DNA of 64,000 bases, taken from assembly GCA_015680685.1 (NCBI GenBank), contig MNCI01007588.1, forward strand, positions 148,072-212,071, in the 5' to 3' direction. The notes below the pieces were generated by a model. That model saw nothing but the letters and a program-made list of their open reading frames with translations. It was not told where the DNA came from and did not search any database. A program made the position numbers and the translations under genes. This stretch comes from Gnetum montanum (Eukaryota; Streptophyta; Gnetopsida; Gnetales; Gnetaceae). Below are positions 44,268 to 56,345 of this stretch, in pieces (position 1 is the stretch's first letter; the number at the start of each line of letters is the position of its first letter).

Positions 44268-44940
44268 AGGAATACCCACCAATTTTCCTAATCCTATGAA
44301 TGTTGTCAACGAGATGGTGGGATGACTACTTGAATGGAGGGTCCTTAATAGTGGATTCAACCACTATACCCCTTTTACATATGGGGCATTGACTTCATCG
44401 ATCAAATCACCCCCCATGTCTAATGAAAAGGCATACATCATCATAGTAGTTGACTACTACACCACATGGGTAGAAGTGATAGCCATCACCAATTGTACAT
44501 CATCCACTACTACTCAATTTGTACAACAAAATGTTGTAAATAGGTTTGGGGTGCCATGTGCATTAATTTCTCAAAATGGAACTCATTTACAGGTGCCACT
44601 TTTGAAAAACTCATGCAACGCTTAGGGGTCGAACATAAATGAACAACACCCTATCACCCCCCATGCTAATGGTTAAGTAGAAGTCACCAATAGGGAGATC
44701 ACAAAGATCCTAATAAGGACCGTAAATAAATATAGGAGAGACTGGGACACAAAACTCAATGATGCCCTCTAGGCCTACCACTCTACATGGATCCCTCTAG
44801 GGCCATGTTAATCTATAAACCTAAGAGCCCACATAGAAAGTAGTTGGTCAACATCCAATAAGTGAAACCTTTCCTAGTGCCAAGACAAGCCAGTGCAACT
44901 ACTACCTCATCGGATGGACAGCCACACTTAATATTTTGAA
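44268..44940 (+). pseudogene. Element D integrase, catalytic part
   Basis: After the LTR, the frame gives ECCQRDGGMTT (the Cys pair), then MSNEKAYIIIVVDYYTTWVE, NRFGVPCALISQNGTHLQVP and VEVTNREITKILI with the catalytic Glu. The second Asp of the triad (DNG) is changed to QNG, so the enzyme would be dead even without the stops. The end (about 44940) is the basic C-terminal tail. Confidence 0.82.
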
Positions 44941-46494
44941 TCTCCTCCTTCCAACTTAGTCATGGGGGCCATTTTTGCTAATCATCCATATGGCTCCTCA
45001 ATTTTTCTATTTTTTGTTTTGCACATTTTTTTCTTTATAGTTATTTATTTTACACCCTTTTGATCTTCAAAATTTTTCCTATTTTACACCATTTTTTGGT
45101 TTGCAACATTGTTAGTATGTTTTATCTTTCTTGAATATTTTATACTTTCTTATATATTTTATATTTTACTTTATTTTGTGTGTGTGAATTTTCACTATTT
45201 TTGCTAATAAAAGTGCTTTATTACCATAGGATATAGTACCAATGTTGTTGTTTACTAATGGTGGTTTATGGTTAATGTTGTGATTGTTTATGTTTGGCTT
45301 CTATTTTTGAATTCTAATGTCTGATGACTAAGACATGGTTTATTTTTCATGGAACAGGTAGTGAGTCCACATCATCTACTCATCCACAACCTCTATGGTT
45401 TTTCTTATTCTAGAAGTTTGAGGTCACTTTCATTAAATAAACTTTTAATCAAGTTGTAACCTTTGGTAGCTTCCAGAATTAGGAAGGATTCAAAGATTTA
45501 CATAGCATGTGACTTCAAGAGGACTCAATACTCTTTGTACCCTTCTACTTACCTGGGTGCTTGAGTGTTTTCATATACTTCTTATCATTCTATGTCTTCC
45601 AATAATAGGAAGTTAAATAAAGTCTTTGCATGGTGTGGTTTCCATTCAAAACGACAAAAACAAAAAACAAAAAACAAAAATGAAACAACGTTATGAGAAT
45701 TCAAAGCACACCCCTTAGACAAATAAATGGGCTACAAGCACTGGTTATGAGACTATAAAGACATGTTACCTATGCCCAAAGGCCCCCTCTAACTAAGGCC
45801 CTCTGTCACTTTTTGCTTTCCTCTCCTCTCTTTATCAAATGGTGGTTGTTCTATGGGAGCACTCTTGTGTCTTGAGGGGCTGGATCACTCTTGGAGTGGC
45901 GATGCAAAGTCACTAAAAGAGGTTGGTTTTGGTCTGGACTCAAGATGGATCTTCTCAGGTCATTTTAAACACAAATTTTACAAGGGACTTCTTATGACCT
46001 CAATTTGGAATTCCATTCCACCTTCGTAGTTATCCATCTATGCTACCCATAGCTCATCTCACTCCTGATTTCCATGTTATGCTTGATGTCTTAGTTTGAT
46101 GTGTTGGAACTCCTGTAGATTCTTTCCAGCTGGTCCTTAAATTTTCATGACCATTAATCAATTGTGGGGCCCATAGACTCCTTAGTTAAGGTTATGTAAG
46201 GGCAAAAAGGACATGTGCCTACTATAGGGAGGACCTACTTCCATATCTCTTGGTTTGGATAGTTAAGTTTCTTACCTTTGACATTGCTACAATCCTATCT
46301 TTCACATGCCACATTGTACATTCAGCTCTATGCTTCTTAAAACCTTCATAAAACTTCATTCTCCAATCATTTTCTGAATTTTCCAAGCTCCAACACCTTC
46401 TTCTACTATTTTAATCATGTTCATGGCTTTTTGAGCTTTCATTTAACTCCAATTTCACTCAAAAACTCCATGTATTTTTGAGTTTGACCAAAGT
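44941..46494 (+). other. Spacer of element D between integrase and internal promoter
   Basis: AT-rich, no gene seen. It starts with AGTCATGGGGG (44958-44968), followed by T-rich TTTTACACC-type repeats (45010-45120). A conserved block TACTATAGGGAGGACCTACT lies at 46219-46238. Confidence 0.6.
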
Positions 46495-46603
46495 CAATGG
46501 TGGTCAACAGCCATGTCGACTAGGCCTAGTCGACACAACTAACCCTGTTGACTAGGCCCTATCAACTAGGCCCCGTTGATGTAAAGCAAAAAGTCTATAA
46601 ATA
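46495..46603 (+). promoter_or_regulatory. LTR-like internal promoter of element D
   Basis: An array of GTCGACTAGGCC, TAGTCGAC, GTTGACTAGGCC and ATCAACTAGGCC units (46513-46580) followed by TATAAATA at 46596-46603. The 3' LTR of the same element has the same CAACTAGGCC units before its TATA (48555-48665). Confidence 0.6.
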
Positions 46604-46751
46604 TCGCTAAACACTTTGCAATTTTTTATCATTTTCTACACAATAAGAGGGGAGTTTTTTCCATTTTTCAAAGTGTAACACCTTCTAAAGCCCATAACAT
46701 TCCAACCATTTGTCCAAATCACTTGGTTCTTCAATCTTGTAACTATTGGAG

Positions 46752-47057
46752 GTAAGCTCTTTGTCGTGGGGGCCACAAACCTTAAGGTTTTTAATGAAAA
46801 TTTTTTATCCCCCAAAGGGTTGATGAATACATCAATAATGAAAACCATTGATTTTTGGGAGCTTAGCCCTTTCAACAACCTCTGGTATGACTATGATCAT
46901 TTATCAACATTGAAACAAAAATAATTTAATAATTAAAATTGACCAAATTAGTCATAATCATAACTTAGCTAGGTATAACCTTCCTAATGAGATAAGGTAT
47001 TCCAATTGTTTCATGTTACACAAAAATTACTAACCCATGGTCATGTTGTGATTACAG
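46752..47057 (+). other. Predicted leader intron of the element D 3' ORF
   Basis: Donor TTGGAG|GTAAGC at 46752 and acceptor TGTGATTACAG|ATG ending at 47057, 306 bp. GTCGTGGGGG occurs 10-20 nt inside the donor, as in element B. The exon before it is about 120 nt counted from the expected start downstream of TATA. Confidence 0.6.
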
Positions 47058-48313
47058 ATGGTACCAAGGCCAAAACAACTGTAGGAAGGAGGACCCTCTC
47101 AATCAAGAGAGAAACAACCTAGAGCTGGAAGGGGCCAATAAGAACAAGCCTAGGAATAGGTAGAAGAAACCCATGCAATGGGACCTCTTCAGAAAGAGCC
47201 CAAAGTAGAATCTATTAGACAAATTCTTGAAGAAGAGCCTATAATAGAATAATCATAACCAGAAGAGGCACCAAGGCTTGCACTGAGACTTGAAGTCACA
47301 TTAACATAAGCTTGCCTCAAAAAAATTAGGCCCTATGATGTCCAACAATCAGTTCTCTAAGAACTAAACTTTAGGCCATTCTTAGAGCATGCTCCAACAA
47401 AGGTGAAGACATAATTATAAACCTCTCCCATGTGGCCAATCATCACTTCTAGTGGGAAGTGGTACATGGAAGAGATGTACCTCTTTAGAAACAACAAAAT
47501 GGTAGGCTCCATGGTGAAGAACAAGGATATTCAAGTGTCCTACTCGGCTGAAGTCATCGTGTAGGCTTTTGGGTTGCCTGATTCTAGAACATAATTGGCA
47601 GAGCTATCTACATAGGCTGACCTGAAGGCCAAAAAGGAGTGGACCCAGTAGTGTTACAAGGTTGACCATAAGGAGTTTGATGCATTCACACTGGCAAAAC
47701 ACATATACTGTAAGATAGTGGCCTATCAGCACAATCTAATGGTGAGGCCTAGTAAGGTGACTGTCTTCTCCACCTAAGCATGTGCCACTCTAAGAAGGAG
47801 ATTTTTACTAGACGACCATGGTTAGAACTCAAAAAGTAGGTGGCCAACTCGTACTTGTTGTATGAGGCTGAGTTTAAGCACCATAAGGACACTAACCAAA
47901 AGCTTGAGATGGTAAACACTGAACTCAAAGTTCTCAAGGCATGATTCACTAATCAATGATCAACTGTTGAAAACCTAGCTAGGAGAATGAATGATTACCA
48001 AGAGTTGCAAAATGTAATTAAGGCATTCGAAATCGAGTGCAAACAATTCGCTAGTTGGTTTATCAATGCTAAGGAGCTATTCCCAGCAATTCCCTATCCT
48101 TGGGATGTCTCCATTCTAGCCCACATTGGTAAAGCTACATGGATCATGCATGATCCCATGAGTAAGGAGGAGAAAGTAAAAGCCTTGTTGGATGCTTTTT
48201 GCTTCCCACCAAAAGTTGCAATAGCAGCTAGACAACCACAACAACCTCGACTATCGCATGTGCTTGAAGTTGGAGAAGGTCTATTCGAGCCTCTACTACC
48301 TGGGACCATGTGA
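47058..48313 (+). pseudogene. Element D 3' ORF, shortened and broken
   Basis: Starts MVPRPKQL directly after the acceptor and ends PLLPGTM at 48313. About 420 codons against about 920-950 in B and F, so a large middle part (mainly the coiled-coil region) is deleted. The C-terminal block 47987-48313 is intact: MNDYQELQNVIKAFEIECKQ, FPAIPYPWDVSILAHIGKAT, MSKEEKVKALLDAFCFPPKV. Numerous stops upstream. Confidence 0.7.
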
Positions 48314-48519
48314 TCTTTTCAAATAGTCTTCATGACATCAGAGGACGTGTTGTTTGATTTTTTTTATGTTCAATTTTGTGTCATGAACACCCCAATTTAT
48401 AATTCTATTGATCCATACACCTAGGCACTCAAGTCTGTCATGTAGTCTTATTGATTCATGTGCTAGTCAATATCCCATATCTTCCTAATTTTGTAAAGAA
48501 CTCATGGATGAGTTTTCAT

Positions 48520-48534
48520 TTAGTCATGAGGGTA
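48520..48534 (+). promoter_or_regulatory. Polypurine tract of element D
   Basis: TTAGTCATGAGGGTA directly before the 3' LTR start TGATGAATC. Same core as in B and F with one G to A change. Confidence 0.75.
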
Positions 48535-49412
48535 TGATGAATCACAGATTACCTGCATCAACTAGGCCTTATCAACTGGGCCCCATCAACTAGGCCCTGT
48601 TGCTGCATCATTTGATGCATTAACATGGCCCTGTCAATGCAAGGTTTGTTCTTGCCTATAAATATGTGCAACCTATTGTGTTTAAGCATCATTCATTCAT
48701 AGTTGTAGCAAAGCTCTTGCAATTTTTCCATTTGAAAGTTAGAATATTTTCTTAAGTGCTCGCAACTAAAGTCATTGAGTGTACAAATCTTTATTCGAGA
48801 ACTATTGTACTTGAGCATAATTGTGTGTGCAGCAATAAAGACGAGCTTCTTGATAAACCTTGCATTATTTTGTAAAGCTTAAATAATTTATTCATGCATT
48901 TAATGTTTTTAGCTATTTATTTAACATTCCTCAGTAATTAAGTGAGATAAGCTAAATAGTGATTAAGTAAACACATAAGTATGACTACTTCAAGCATGTG
49001 TATGATGTTTGGTAATCCCAAAAGTGCTTAACACTTGGTAACCTAGCAATGTTATGTGTTCAGGATGTGTATGGCAAGTGGGACTGGATACTTATGTTAG
49101 GACTAGTTACATGATAGTTAGACAATTAGATTAAAGTAGGCATTAAATTACTTAATTCCTTACCCTATTTATTTCAAGTACCAAAACCATAAAACACAAA
49201 ATGATAAAAATCATGCACCCCAGTTACACTTAAACCATACCCTTGAGCTTTACAAGTGTAGTTGGGAAGACAATGAACATTCTCAAAACCCAGTTCACTT
49301 CCTAGAGAACTAGTCAATTGGAAACTATAAAGTCCATGAAATTTGATTGGATTGTGAGTGAACACTTTGTGATTTGTATGGTTGGTCATAGGGGTACCTT
49401 CACTGCTCATCA
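48535..49412 (+). repeat. Element D 3' LTR
   Basis: 878 bp, TGATGAATCA...CTGCTCATCA, with CAACTAGGCC-type array (48555-48645) and TATAAATA (48658-48665). Pairs with 37713-38531. Confidence 0.95.
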
Positions 49413-49417
49413 TAGAA
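49413..49417. repeat. Target-site duplication of element D, right copy
   Basis: TAGAA, matching 37708-37712. Confidence 0.95.
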
Positions 49418-49439
49418 GGAGTAAGAAATAAAGATGCAT

Positions 49440-50165
49440 TCACACAAAAAAACTCATAAAGTTAAATTGGAGATTTAATACCAAATTTGAAATTAAGATA
49501 AATTGGAAAATGATTTGAAAGCATTGCATCTTTATGAATTGTAACCTTTCCATCACAAAACCAAGAAGAATAATTAAAAAAATAAAATCAGTTAAGTCTT
49601 TTAAAAATCTATTCATTACCTTCACGAAGGTTAAACTAGGTAAACCAATCATCACAATGAACATTTGATCTAGTAGGATTAAAAAGCTCTTGGCTTGCAA
49701 GCTAAGAAGAAACTCCACCAATTTTATTGTGAGAATTTTTAATCATATTAAAATCACCACAAAAAATCCAAGGAATGTTAGGCAAACTTTATAGAAGAAA
49801 TTGCTATCGAACAAGCTTATCTGTAGAAGTAGTAGGAGCATAAATATTACAACTACCTAAAGGACTTGAAGCATCTTGAAGAATAACCCATACTACAAAA
49901 TTATTTTTACCATGAGGGATACTATTTTTAGACAAGAAATGATTGATAATGAGAGCTACACGACCTCAACCAATATTATGATTAGTAGATAATACTGTAG
50001 AATTTTAAAGAATATTGTTACCATCCATGACTATATCTAAATTGGAAATCTTAATCTCTTGAAGAAGAATAAAATTAGGAACTAAATGTTGCATGCAAAG
50101 AAAAACATTAACAATTTTGGTCTAAAGTCTATTAGTAAGACCTCAGACATTCCATGAAAAGATTA
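49440..50165 (-). pseudogene. LINE2 endonuclease domain
   Basis: Minus-strand translation has FILLQEIKISNLDIV near 50060 and IPWIFCGDFNMIKNSHN near 49760, the Glu and GDFN motifs of the LINE endonuclease. The last part (49721-49440) is a T-rich, frame-disturbed stretch equivalent to the region around the Asp-His pair. Many stops. Confidence 0.8.
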
Positions 50166-50396
50166 ACATATGATGGAGGGAGAGGAGGCCCCCATCCTAT
50201 TAATAGAGTTAACATTCTTAAAATAAATTATGTCCATATCTAGTCCAATAGTTGTAAATGAATTATTAATAATTAAAATATCTTAAAGATGTTAACCATT
50301 TTGATGATCTGACATATATTTATCAATAGATATGCTTCTTCAATGTTTTTTATTATTAAAAATGATTTGAAAATCATTTCAATCAAGAATAGGATT

Positions 50397-51400
50397 CTAT
50401 GAAATCTTAGGAGCGTATATTTGTTTCCCCTTGGTCATTGAATAATTTTTTGAAATTGCTTTCATCAAAACCTTCCTTGAAGACACATTTTGTTGACTAG
50501 TAGTAAAAGAGAGGGGTGGGCTAATTATTGAAACGTTAGCAAAAGAAATCATTGTAAGATTTGTGGCATCAATAGAAAAAACCTTAGCAAAATCTTTAAC
50601 ATTAGCAAAATAAACCTTAGTAGCATTTACAACAACTTGTTCATGTGTTTGCATTGCCTTGTTTTGTAGCATAAAAGGACATGAATCAAACATGTGATCC
50701 TCATGATGGAAATAGTGACATGCCTTTGGAAGATTGTAATAAACAACATTTTGTGCATAATTAATCATGCCAACCTATAGAGGAATTTCTCAATTAACCA
50801 AATCAACATTCACTTTAATCATATATCAAATTCTGCAAAAATCGCTAGCTACAACAAGGGTTTTAGAATACTTAATTGGGTGAATACGAGAGATAATCCT
50901 TTTCAACTTTTTCAAAAATTAATGGAAGATTTGATAATTCAACAAAACAAAAAAAAATATTTGAAATTCAAGAGATGCTTGATTAAAAGAGGGAATCCAC
51001 TTTTGAATAATCAATAAAGCATGACAGTAATTGAAAATACTGATATCAATGACCTTAGAAACCATCATCGAATCAACAAATTTTACCAACAAAAAAAGAG
51101 TTTGACAAATAACATGCATGGACAACATCTAAACCTTGATCTTTTAAAACCAAATTTAAATGATTCAAAAAAATTGAGAAAGCAAGTAAATAACCCATTA
51201 TGTGCATGTAAATACATGTTCCAAAAATTTCTTAAGTAATAGATTCATATAAATCATCATGCAATTCATATAAAGGCATAGAAATAGTGGTTTCGCCTAA
51301 AGAATCACTAACTGAATCTGGCCATGTTGCACGTGATATCAATGGCAAACCCCTTGCTATCTCATATCAATGCAAAAACCCTTATCACAAAAACCCTAGC
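50397..51400 (-). pseudogene. LINE2 ORF1 with zinc knuckle
   Basis: 50768-50397 is open: a knuckle CHYFHHEDHMFDSCPFMLQN followed by a long polar tail with QQNVSSRKVLMKAISKNYSM. Upstream (51240-50780) the frame-broken part reads RIISRIHPIKYSKTLVVASD and YMIKVNVDLVN, the DUF4283-type RNA-binding region that precedes the knuckle in plant LINEs. Confidence 0.75.
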
Positions 51401-51450
51401 TATTAGAACACCTAAAGCCACATAAACCCCCACTTCATAACCAAACAAGT

Positions 51451-51908
51451 CTATTGTTTAAGCAAAGAAAATTTTGTAGTCTCATAGATTGAGATGAAAC
51501 TAAATTTTTATTACATTCGTAGACCCTCATAGATCTATTAATCTATTAGATAATAAAAGTATATATATTATGATCTTTTCATAATATACTAATATATTAA
51601 GTCATGGACTATAAATTAGTTCAATTTAATCCTTCCAAGAAGAATAGTTATCTTTTAATAGGAGCTTCACATTATAGAACCATAAGGACTTTCATCTATT
51701 TTATTCCTTTTGATTGAACCTTACTTTGATCCCATGTAAGATTGATTGTTAATTATATCCCAAAACATGTGCAAAGAAAACAATACAAAATTAAAAAAGA
51801 TAATGTTTAATCCTAAAATTACAAATAGATTATTAGTACCCTAAAAGTAATGTTCTTTACTTCGTAGGACAAGGTCATTACATGTGATGGTTTTCTTGTT
51901 AGGGAGGT
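51451..51908. other. AT-rich sequence without recognisable content
   Basis: No gene or known repeat recognised. A short AT inverted repeat lies near 51550-51600. It borders LINE2 on the left and element F on the right. Confidence 0.5.
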
Positions 51909-52769
51909 TGATGAGCAATGAGATACCCCTGTGCTCAACCATACAAATACAAGCATGTACATGTGATTCAGTCAAACTCCGTGGAGTGACTAGTTGTGGT
52001 ACCTAGATAGTTATACATTGATCATAGTTCATTGTCTTCCCACTTGGACTAGTATTTTCTTTGTCACGTATGGTTTAGTCCAAAGTGAGGTGTATGATGT
52101 GATCCCTAATACTATGCTACTCCTAAGGACAATAAGAGATAACTTGATTAAGCTAATTAAGCTAATGGGCAATAGGAAATAAGATCTAAGCTAGCCTAAG
52201 TGCGATGAGCATCTGTCCCTAATCATTTCTATACATCTCGGACTTCATGTACTGCTTCTAGAATTACCAAGCACACATCACTCGAAGCACTACTTGGTAC
52301 GCTATTGGATTACCACATAGTTACACTTAAATGTTCGTGATTAAGGCATACTCATTTTGCGTTAACAATAGAAATAGTAAATGACAATAAAAGAAATATT
52401 AACTAAGAAAATAGCAATAAATAATCAACAATTAAAATAATTAAAAGCTAAGTGAATGCTACAATGATGGAGTAATCTCAATCTTTATTGTTGATCGTTT
52501 GTGTGTCCAAGTACATCACACTCGAACAAAGGTTCCGTACAATTACAAGCATCACACTACGAGCATGCACTGGGAAAGAACACTAAAACTAACTATAAGA
52601 ACTAAAAACTAAAAATTGACTAAAAGACTAGCTAAAGACTCTCTCGATGTGCACCTAAGTGTTGTATTTATAGGCTAACACAGGAATCACGATATCGTGT
52701 ATACGATATTGTGTCTAGGCTACGATATCACGTACCTAATATCAGAGCCTAGCAAACCACGATTCATCA
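51909..52769 (-). repeat. Element F 3' LTR (left)
   Basis: 861 bp. On the minus strand: TGATGAATCGTGG, an array of GATATC/GATATT motifs (52760-52681), TATA (TATAAATAC, 52673-52664). Pairs with 60268-61167. Confidence 0.95.
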
Positions 52770-52786
52770 TACCCCCATGATTGAAT
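52770..52786 (-). promoter_or_regulatory. Polypurine tract of element F
   Basis: On the minus strand AATCATGGGGGTA directly before TGATGAATC. Confidence 0.8.
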
Positions 52787-52969
52787 AAAAACTCGTCCTC
52801 AAGTTAAACAAAATGAGGAACAAGTTCATTTGATTACAATAGTGGATAGGTATGGGATTATTGAATGATCATGGATTGTTTAATGCCACAGTGTGGGACT
52901 AGACAAAACAAAATCTGGATACCAACACAATAATATAAAACTTGCGGAACTCATGTGGTTCTTAGTGGT

Positions 52970-55728
52970 GGTGGCTCCTCCATGAGTGTCTTTCCTTTGT
53001 CCTATGCTCCAAGCTTCTGAAATGGATACCTTTGAAGAAGTGCCTGAAGTTTTTCCTCTTCTATCAGAGGATCATGAGCTATCCATGCTAATGTTCCAAT
53101 GTTTGATGGAGCCGACATTTCCCATAGACACAGTAGTTGCAGGAACATTTGATTGGCCTTGACATACCATGCCTCAAATAGATATCGTTTCTCTTCATAG
53201 GCTCTTGCTTTGTCTTTGAGTTCCTGGTAATCTGTAAGCCATCAAGCCAAATTTGTTGCTACATCTTTTTGACCTTAGTAGCTAGCCTTTAACACCTCTA
53301 ATTCAGAGTTTGCTACTTCTAATTTTTGCAATGTCTTCATATGTTCTGCAAACTCTGTCTTATATTTAGCATAGGTGGTAGCTACCTACTTCTTGAGCTT
53401 AGTTCTTGGGTGCCCTGCTGTTAACATGATTAAGTTGGCATACCATAGATTTGCCAACTCCATGTACTCTATTAAGTCTTGAATCTGCAAGTCCCAACTT
53501 TTCAATTTTGCTTGATGGGTAAAGGCATATGTATCCAGTACGGCTTGCTAATCAGTGTGTTGAACACTAAAAGAATTAATGTGGGCCTTAGCCATACAAA
53601 TCTCCTTTTCAATGATTTCCTTGTACATTTCCACTTGGTCATAGAAGTGTTCTTTTAACTTCTCGTGCTTGTTGGCCTCATTTTTCCACACACTTATTTC
53701 TATGGCTATCTTTTGTTGGATGGCATGGACCTCCTCCATGGAAAGGGTCCTATTCTCTCTGGCCAAGTAATTCATGTCTTGGTTAACCCAAACTAGTTGT
53801 TCTTTCATTTGTTGAAAACTTTCTTTGAGAACATTCTTCTATTTCTCAACTATTGTCAATCGAAGATTTTCAGCAGCAAGGAATTTCTTTTCCTCTTGTA
53901 AGGCCTTGAGAGCTTTAACATGTGCATATGTCTGAGCTTGTGCCTTTGAAGCATCCCCATAGGCCTGTTCCTTTTCCCTTACCACCTTTTTATTTTCTTC
54001 CAACAATTTATTCAATTTCTTAGTTCTAAAAATGTCTAATTGGTCAACTATGATAAATTGGGAAGGATCTCGTCATTCAACTTATAGGGTGATGAGTTTT
54101 CTTTGCAATCTTTGCAACTCTTCTTCTGCATGCTTGGCCTTAACTTTAACCATGACCAATTTTCCTTTGGTGGAAATAAGATCCGATTGTGCTACGATGA
54201 CATCTTGGGGAATTTCAAACAAGAATGTCATAACTTGTCCTATTTGTAGCAAGCGATCTAAAGCATCCTTATGTTCCGTAGGAGTCATTGAGGGACTAGC
54301 CAAAGCTTGAGCATCACGTTCTTCTATGAAATTTGCCGATGGCACAACAAGAATGTCAAATGATTCTTTGATGTGGTCTACAACCACCTCTGCTATGCTT
54401 GTTGCATCCTAGTGCTGCATGACCACCACCATGACTCTTTCACCAATTTCCAACCTGACCTGGAAAGATGCAGCATTCCCAAAGATCTGCTAAGACCATT
54501 GGGACTCTCCTCCTGAAATCAATGAAATATGTCCACTTCTAGGGTCGGCTAAAATAGTGGGCTATACGACATCATCAATGACCTTGAATAAGTTTTCAGC
54601 ATCATGGCTTTCCCAACTAATTATCTCAGTGATTGTTTGAAGATGACTAATGGATGGCTGATAGTCTTGTTGCGACAATGGTGATTACTAGACTTGCTAG
54701 CTTATGGGCTGTGTGCTGGGCCTTGCTTCTTGTTGTTGGTTGGGTCTTGCCGTTTGAGGCGTAGTGGGCCCAATCGTTTGCTCTTCCTCTCATTCTAACT
54801 ACTCGCCAGCATCTTTCCTAAGCATCAACTATTTGAGCAATTCAACATATGAAGCATTTTGGGCTTTTCTAGGAACATCATTTGTGTAGCCCAAGATCCT
54901 ATCACGTTTGCACAAGTTCTTGATACGGCAAGGGAAAGGCAAAGTAAGCTTCCCTATCTTGCTTTCTTCAGACTACCTTAATATCCCCATCAGATATAAA
55001 TGGGGTAGATTCACATTAAATTTTTCCATTAAAATTGCACTGCCTCGCACCGCTTAAGTAGATAATCTATTTAAACCTTTGATGGGGAAAAGGTGATAAG
55101 TGCCAATCTTAAAGTAGATCCTCTCTTCCAAGGTAAATTCTTCATAAAATTTATTCTCCTTGTCGTAGGCCCATTTCAACCATAATTTCCTTGCATTTGC
55201 ATCTAAGTGAGTGGACAAATGAGTAACTTTTGGTCCCTCATTAAGAAGATTTAGGACCTCTACAATGGCCTTTGCAGAAAAATCAATGGAGACACCACCT
55301 ACATTGACAACGATGCCTTCCTCCTTGCTATGCCAAAATTGATATGTTTCACCCAAATACCAATCACTACTCTTTAAGAGGATGGGCCATAATGGAGATG
55401 CCTTTAGTTGAGTCTTCATTGGTTCAAGGGCAAACTCAATAAAAGGCCCAAAATTGAGCTCCACTATCACAGTTGCAAGGATGGGCTTCTCCCAAATGGC
55501 TTGGAGACATTTAGGGGACAACATAAGATGTTGCCCTGGTTTCAAGGCTCTAACTTCGCCACCTTTTGCATGGCCAAATTGCACTATTGTAGGGGTTTCT
55601 TGATGAATGTTGAATGAGTGGACCTCCTACTCTGCATGTTCTACTCGAGGTTCCTAGCCTCTACCTTCTCTCAGGCATTTAGTTGCACCTTGAGAAGGTC
55701 CTCCTTGCTGTCCTCTTTTAGGGGCCAT
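52970..55728 (-). pseudogene. Element F 3' ORF: best-preserved copy, broken by stops
   Basis: The ATG at 55728 (MAPKRGQQGGPSQ) follows TTTATAG. Within it, 55584-55054 is open for 176 codons: HAKGGEVRALKPGQHLMLSP, SSDWYLGETYQFWHSKEEGI, VNVGGVSIDFSAKAIVEVLN and LDANARKLWLKWAYDKENKF. It continues past one stop with LPHLYLMGILR and KLTLPFPCRIKNLCKRDRIL. This layout (a globular domain ending near a basic LCKR motif) resembles, from memory, the putative plant transposon protein domain of Athila-like ORFs. The rest (54387-54082, 53808-53548 and others) is a long heptad-rich coiled coil. About 920 codons. Role unknown. Confidence 0.75.
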
Positions 55729-55978
55729 CTATAAACATACAAAGATTGATTATTAGTAAGGTTATTTAAAGAAATTTAGTTATCTCATACCTTACTCATT
55801 GCCTGTAATAAATGTTTAATTCTTTGCTTAATGTGATTCTAGAGTTAGAGAGTTTTCAAGAAGGTTGCCCTAAAAGTTTAATGTTGGACCTAATCTATTT
55901 AGGTGACTCATATAATAATTTAGATGACTTGGATAAAGGAAGAAAATTAGTTTGCAATGAATTTTTAATGGTACTTAC
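55729..55978 (-). other. Predicted leader intron of the element F 3' ORF
   Basis: On the minus strand the donor is CATAGGG|GTAAGTACC (GT at 55978-55977) and the acceptor GTTTATAG|ATG, 250 bp. The donor is close to the plant consensus. Confidence 0.55.
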
Positions 55979-56242
55979 CCCTATGGTATCCTTTGAGCGA
56001 TAGCAAATTTCGAAAAAATTATCCACAAGTTCTATACTATCCCTCCTCCACGACTAAGCTAAACACTTCAAGTTTAATTATGTTTAATTGGAAAAGAAAT
56101 CGAAGCATCGAAGAGCGAAATATTGAAAGTTGAATTTAGACTTGCAAATCATGAAAAATTGTGGAAAAAAATTTGAACAACTCCCCCCGTGTCAACTGTT
56201 GAAAATGATGTGTGTAGTGCGCAGGGGTCCCACGTATATACT

Positions 56243-56345
56243 TTTTATAGATGCAATATCGAGTATTGACTATTGTGTACCCAATATCATGTCAGACCTG
56301 ATATTGGGTACCTGATATCGTGTCTCAACTAAGATAGGGTACTTA
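56243..56345 (-). promoter_or_regulatory. LTR-like internal promoter of element F
   Basis: On the minus strand GATATCAGG, CAATATCAGG, GATATTGGG and CGATATTG motifs (56325-56253) run into a TATA box CTATAAAAAG (56249-56243). The same GATATC-type motifs stand before TATA in this element's own LTRs. Confidence 0.6.

Larger units (their letters stand above)
37713..49412 (+). mobile_element. Element D: Athila-like Ty3/gypsy element on the plus strand, carrying solo LTR E
   Basis: LTRs at 37713-38531 and 48535-49412 with TSD TAGAA. The order is LTR, tRNA-Asp-type primer site, gag, protease, RT, a small remnant of RNase H, integrase (split by E), spacer, internal promoter, leader intron, 3' ORF, polypurine tract, LTR. 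The RNase H core is deleted. It belongs to the same family group as A, B and F but with different LTR palindromes. Many stops in all ORFs. Confidence 0.92.
49413..51450 (-). mobile_element. LINE2, ORF1 and endonuclease part (minus strand)
   Basis: The 5' part of LINE2, continuing on the other side of element D at 37712. Minus-strand order: ORF1 (about 51400-50397), endonuclease (50160-49440). The 5' boundary near 51450 is approximate. Confidence 0.8.

Noticed and set aside
51540-51610. AT-rich inverted repeat as a small DNA transposon
   Set aside because: No target duplication or terminal motif could be found; the sequence is too simple.
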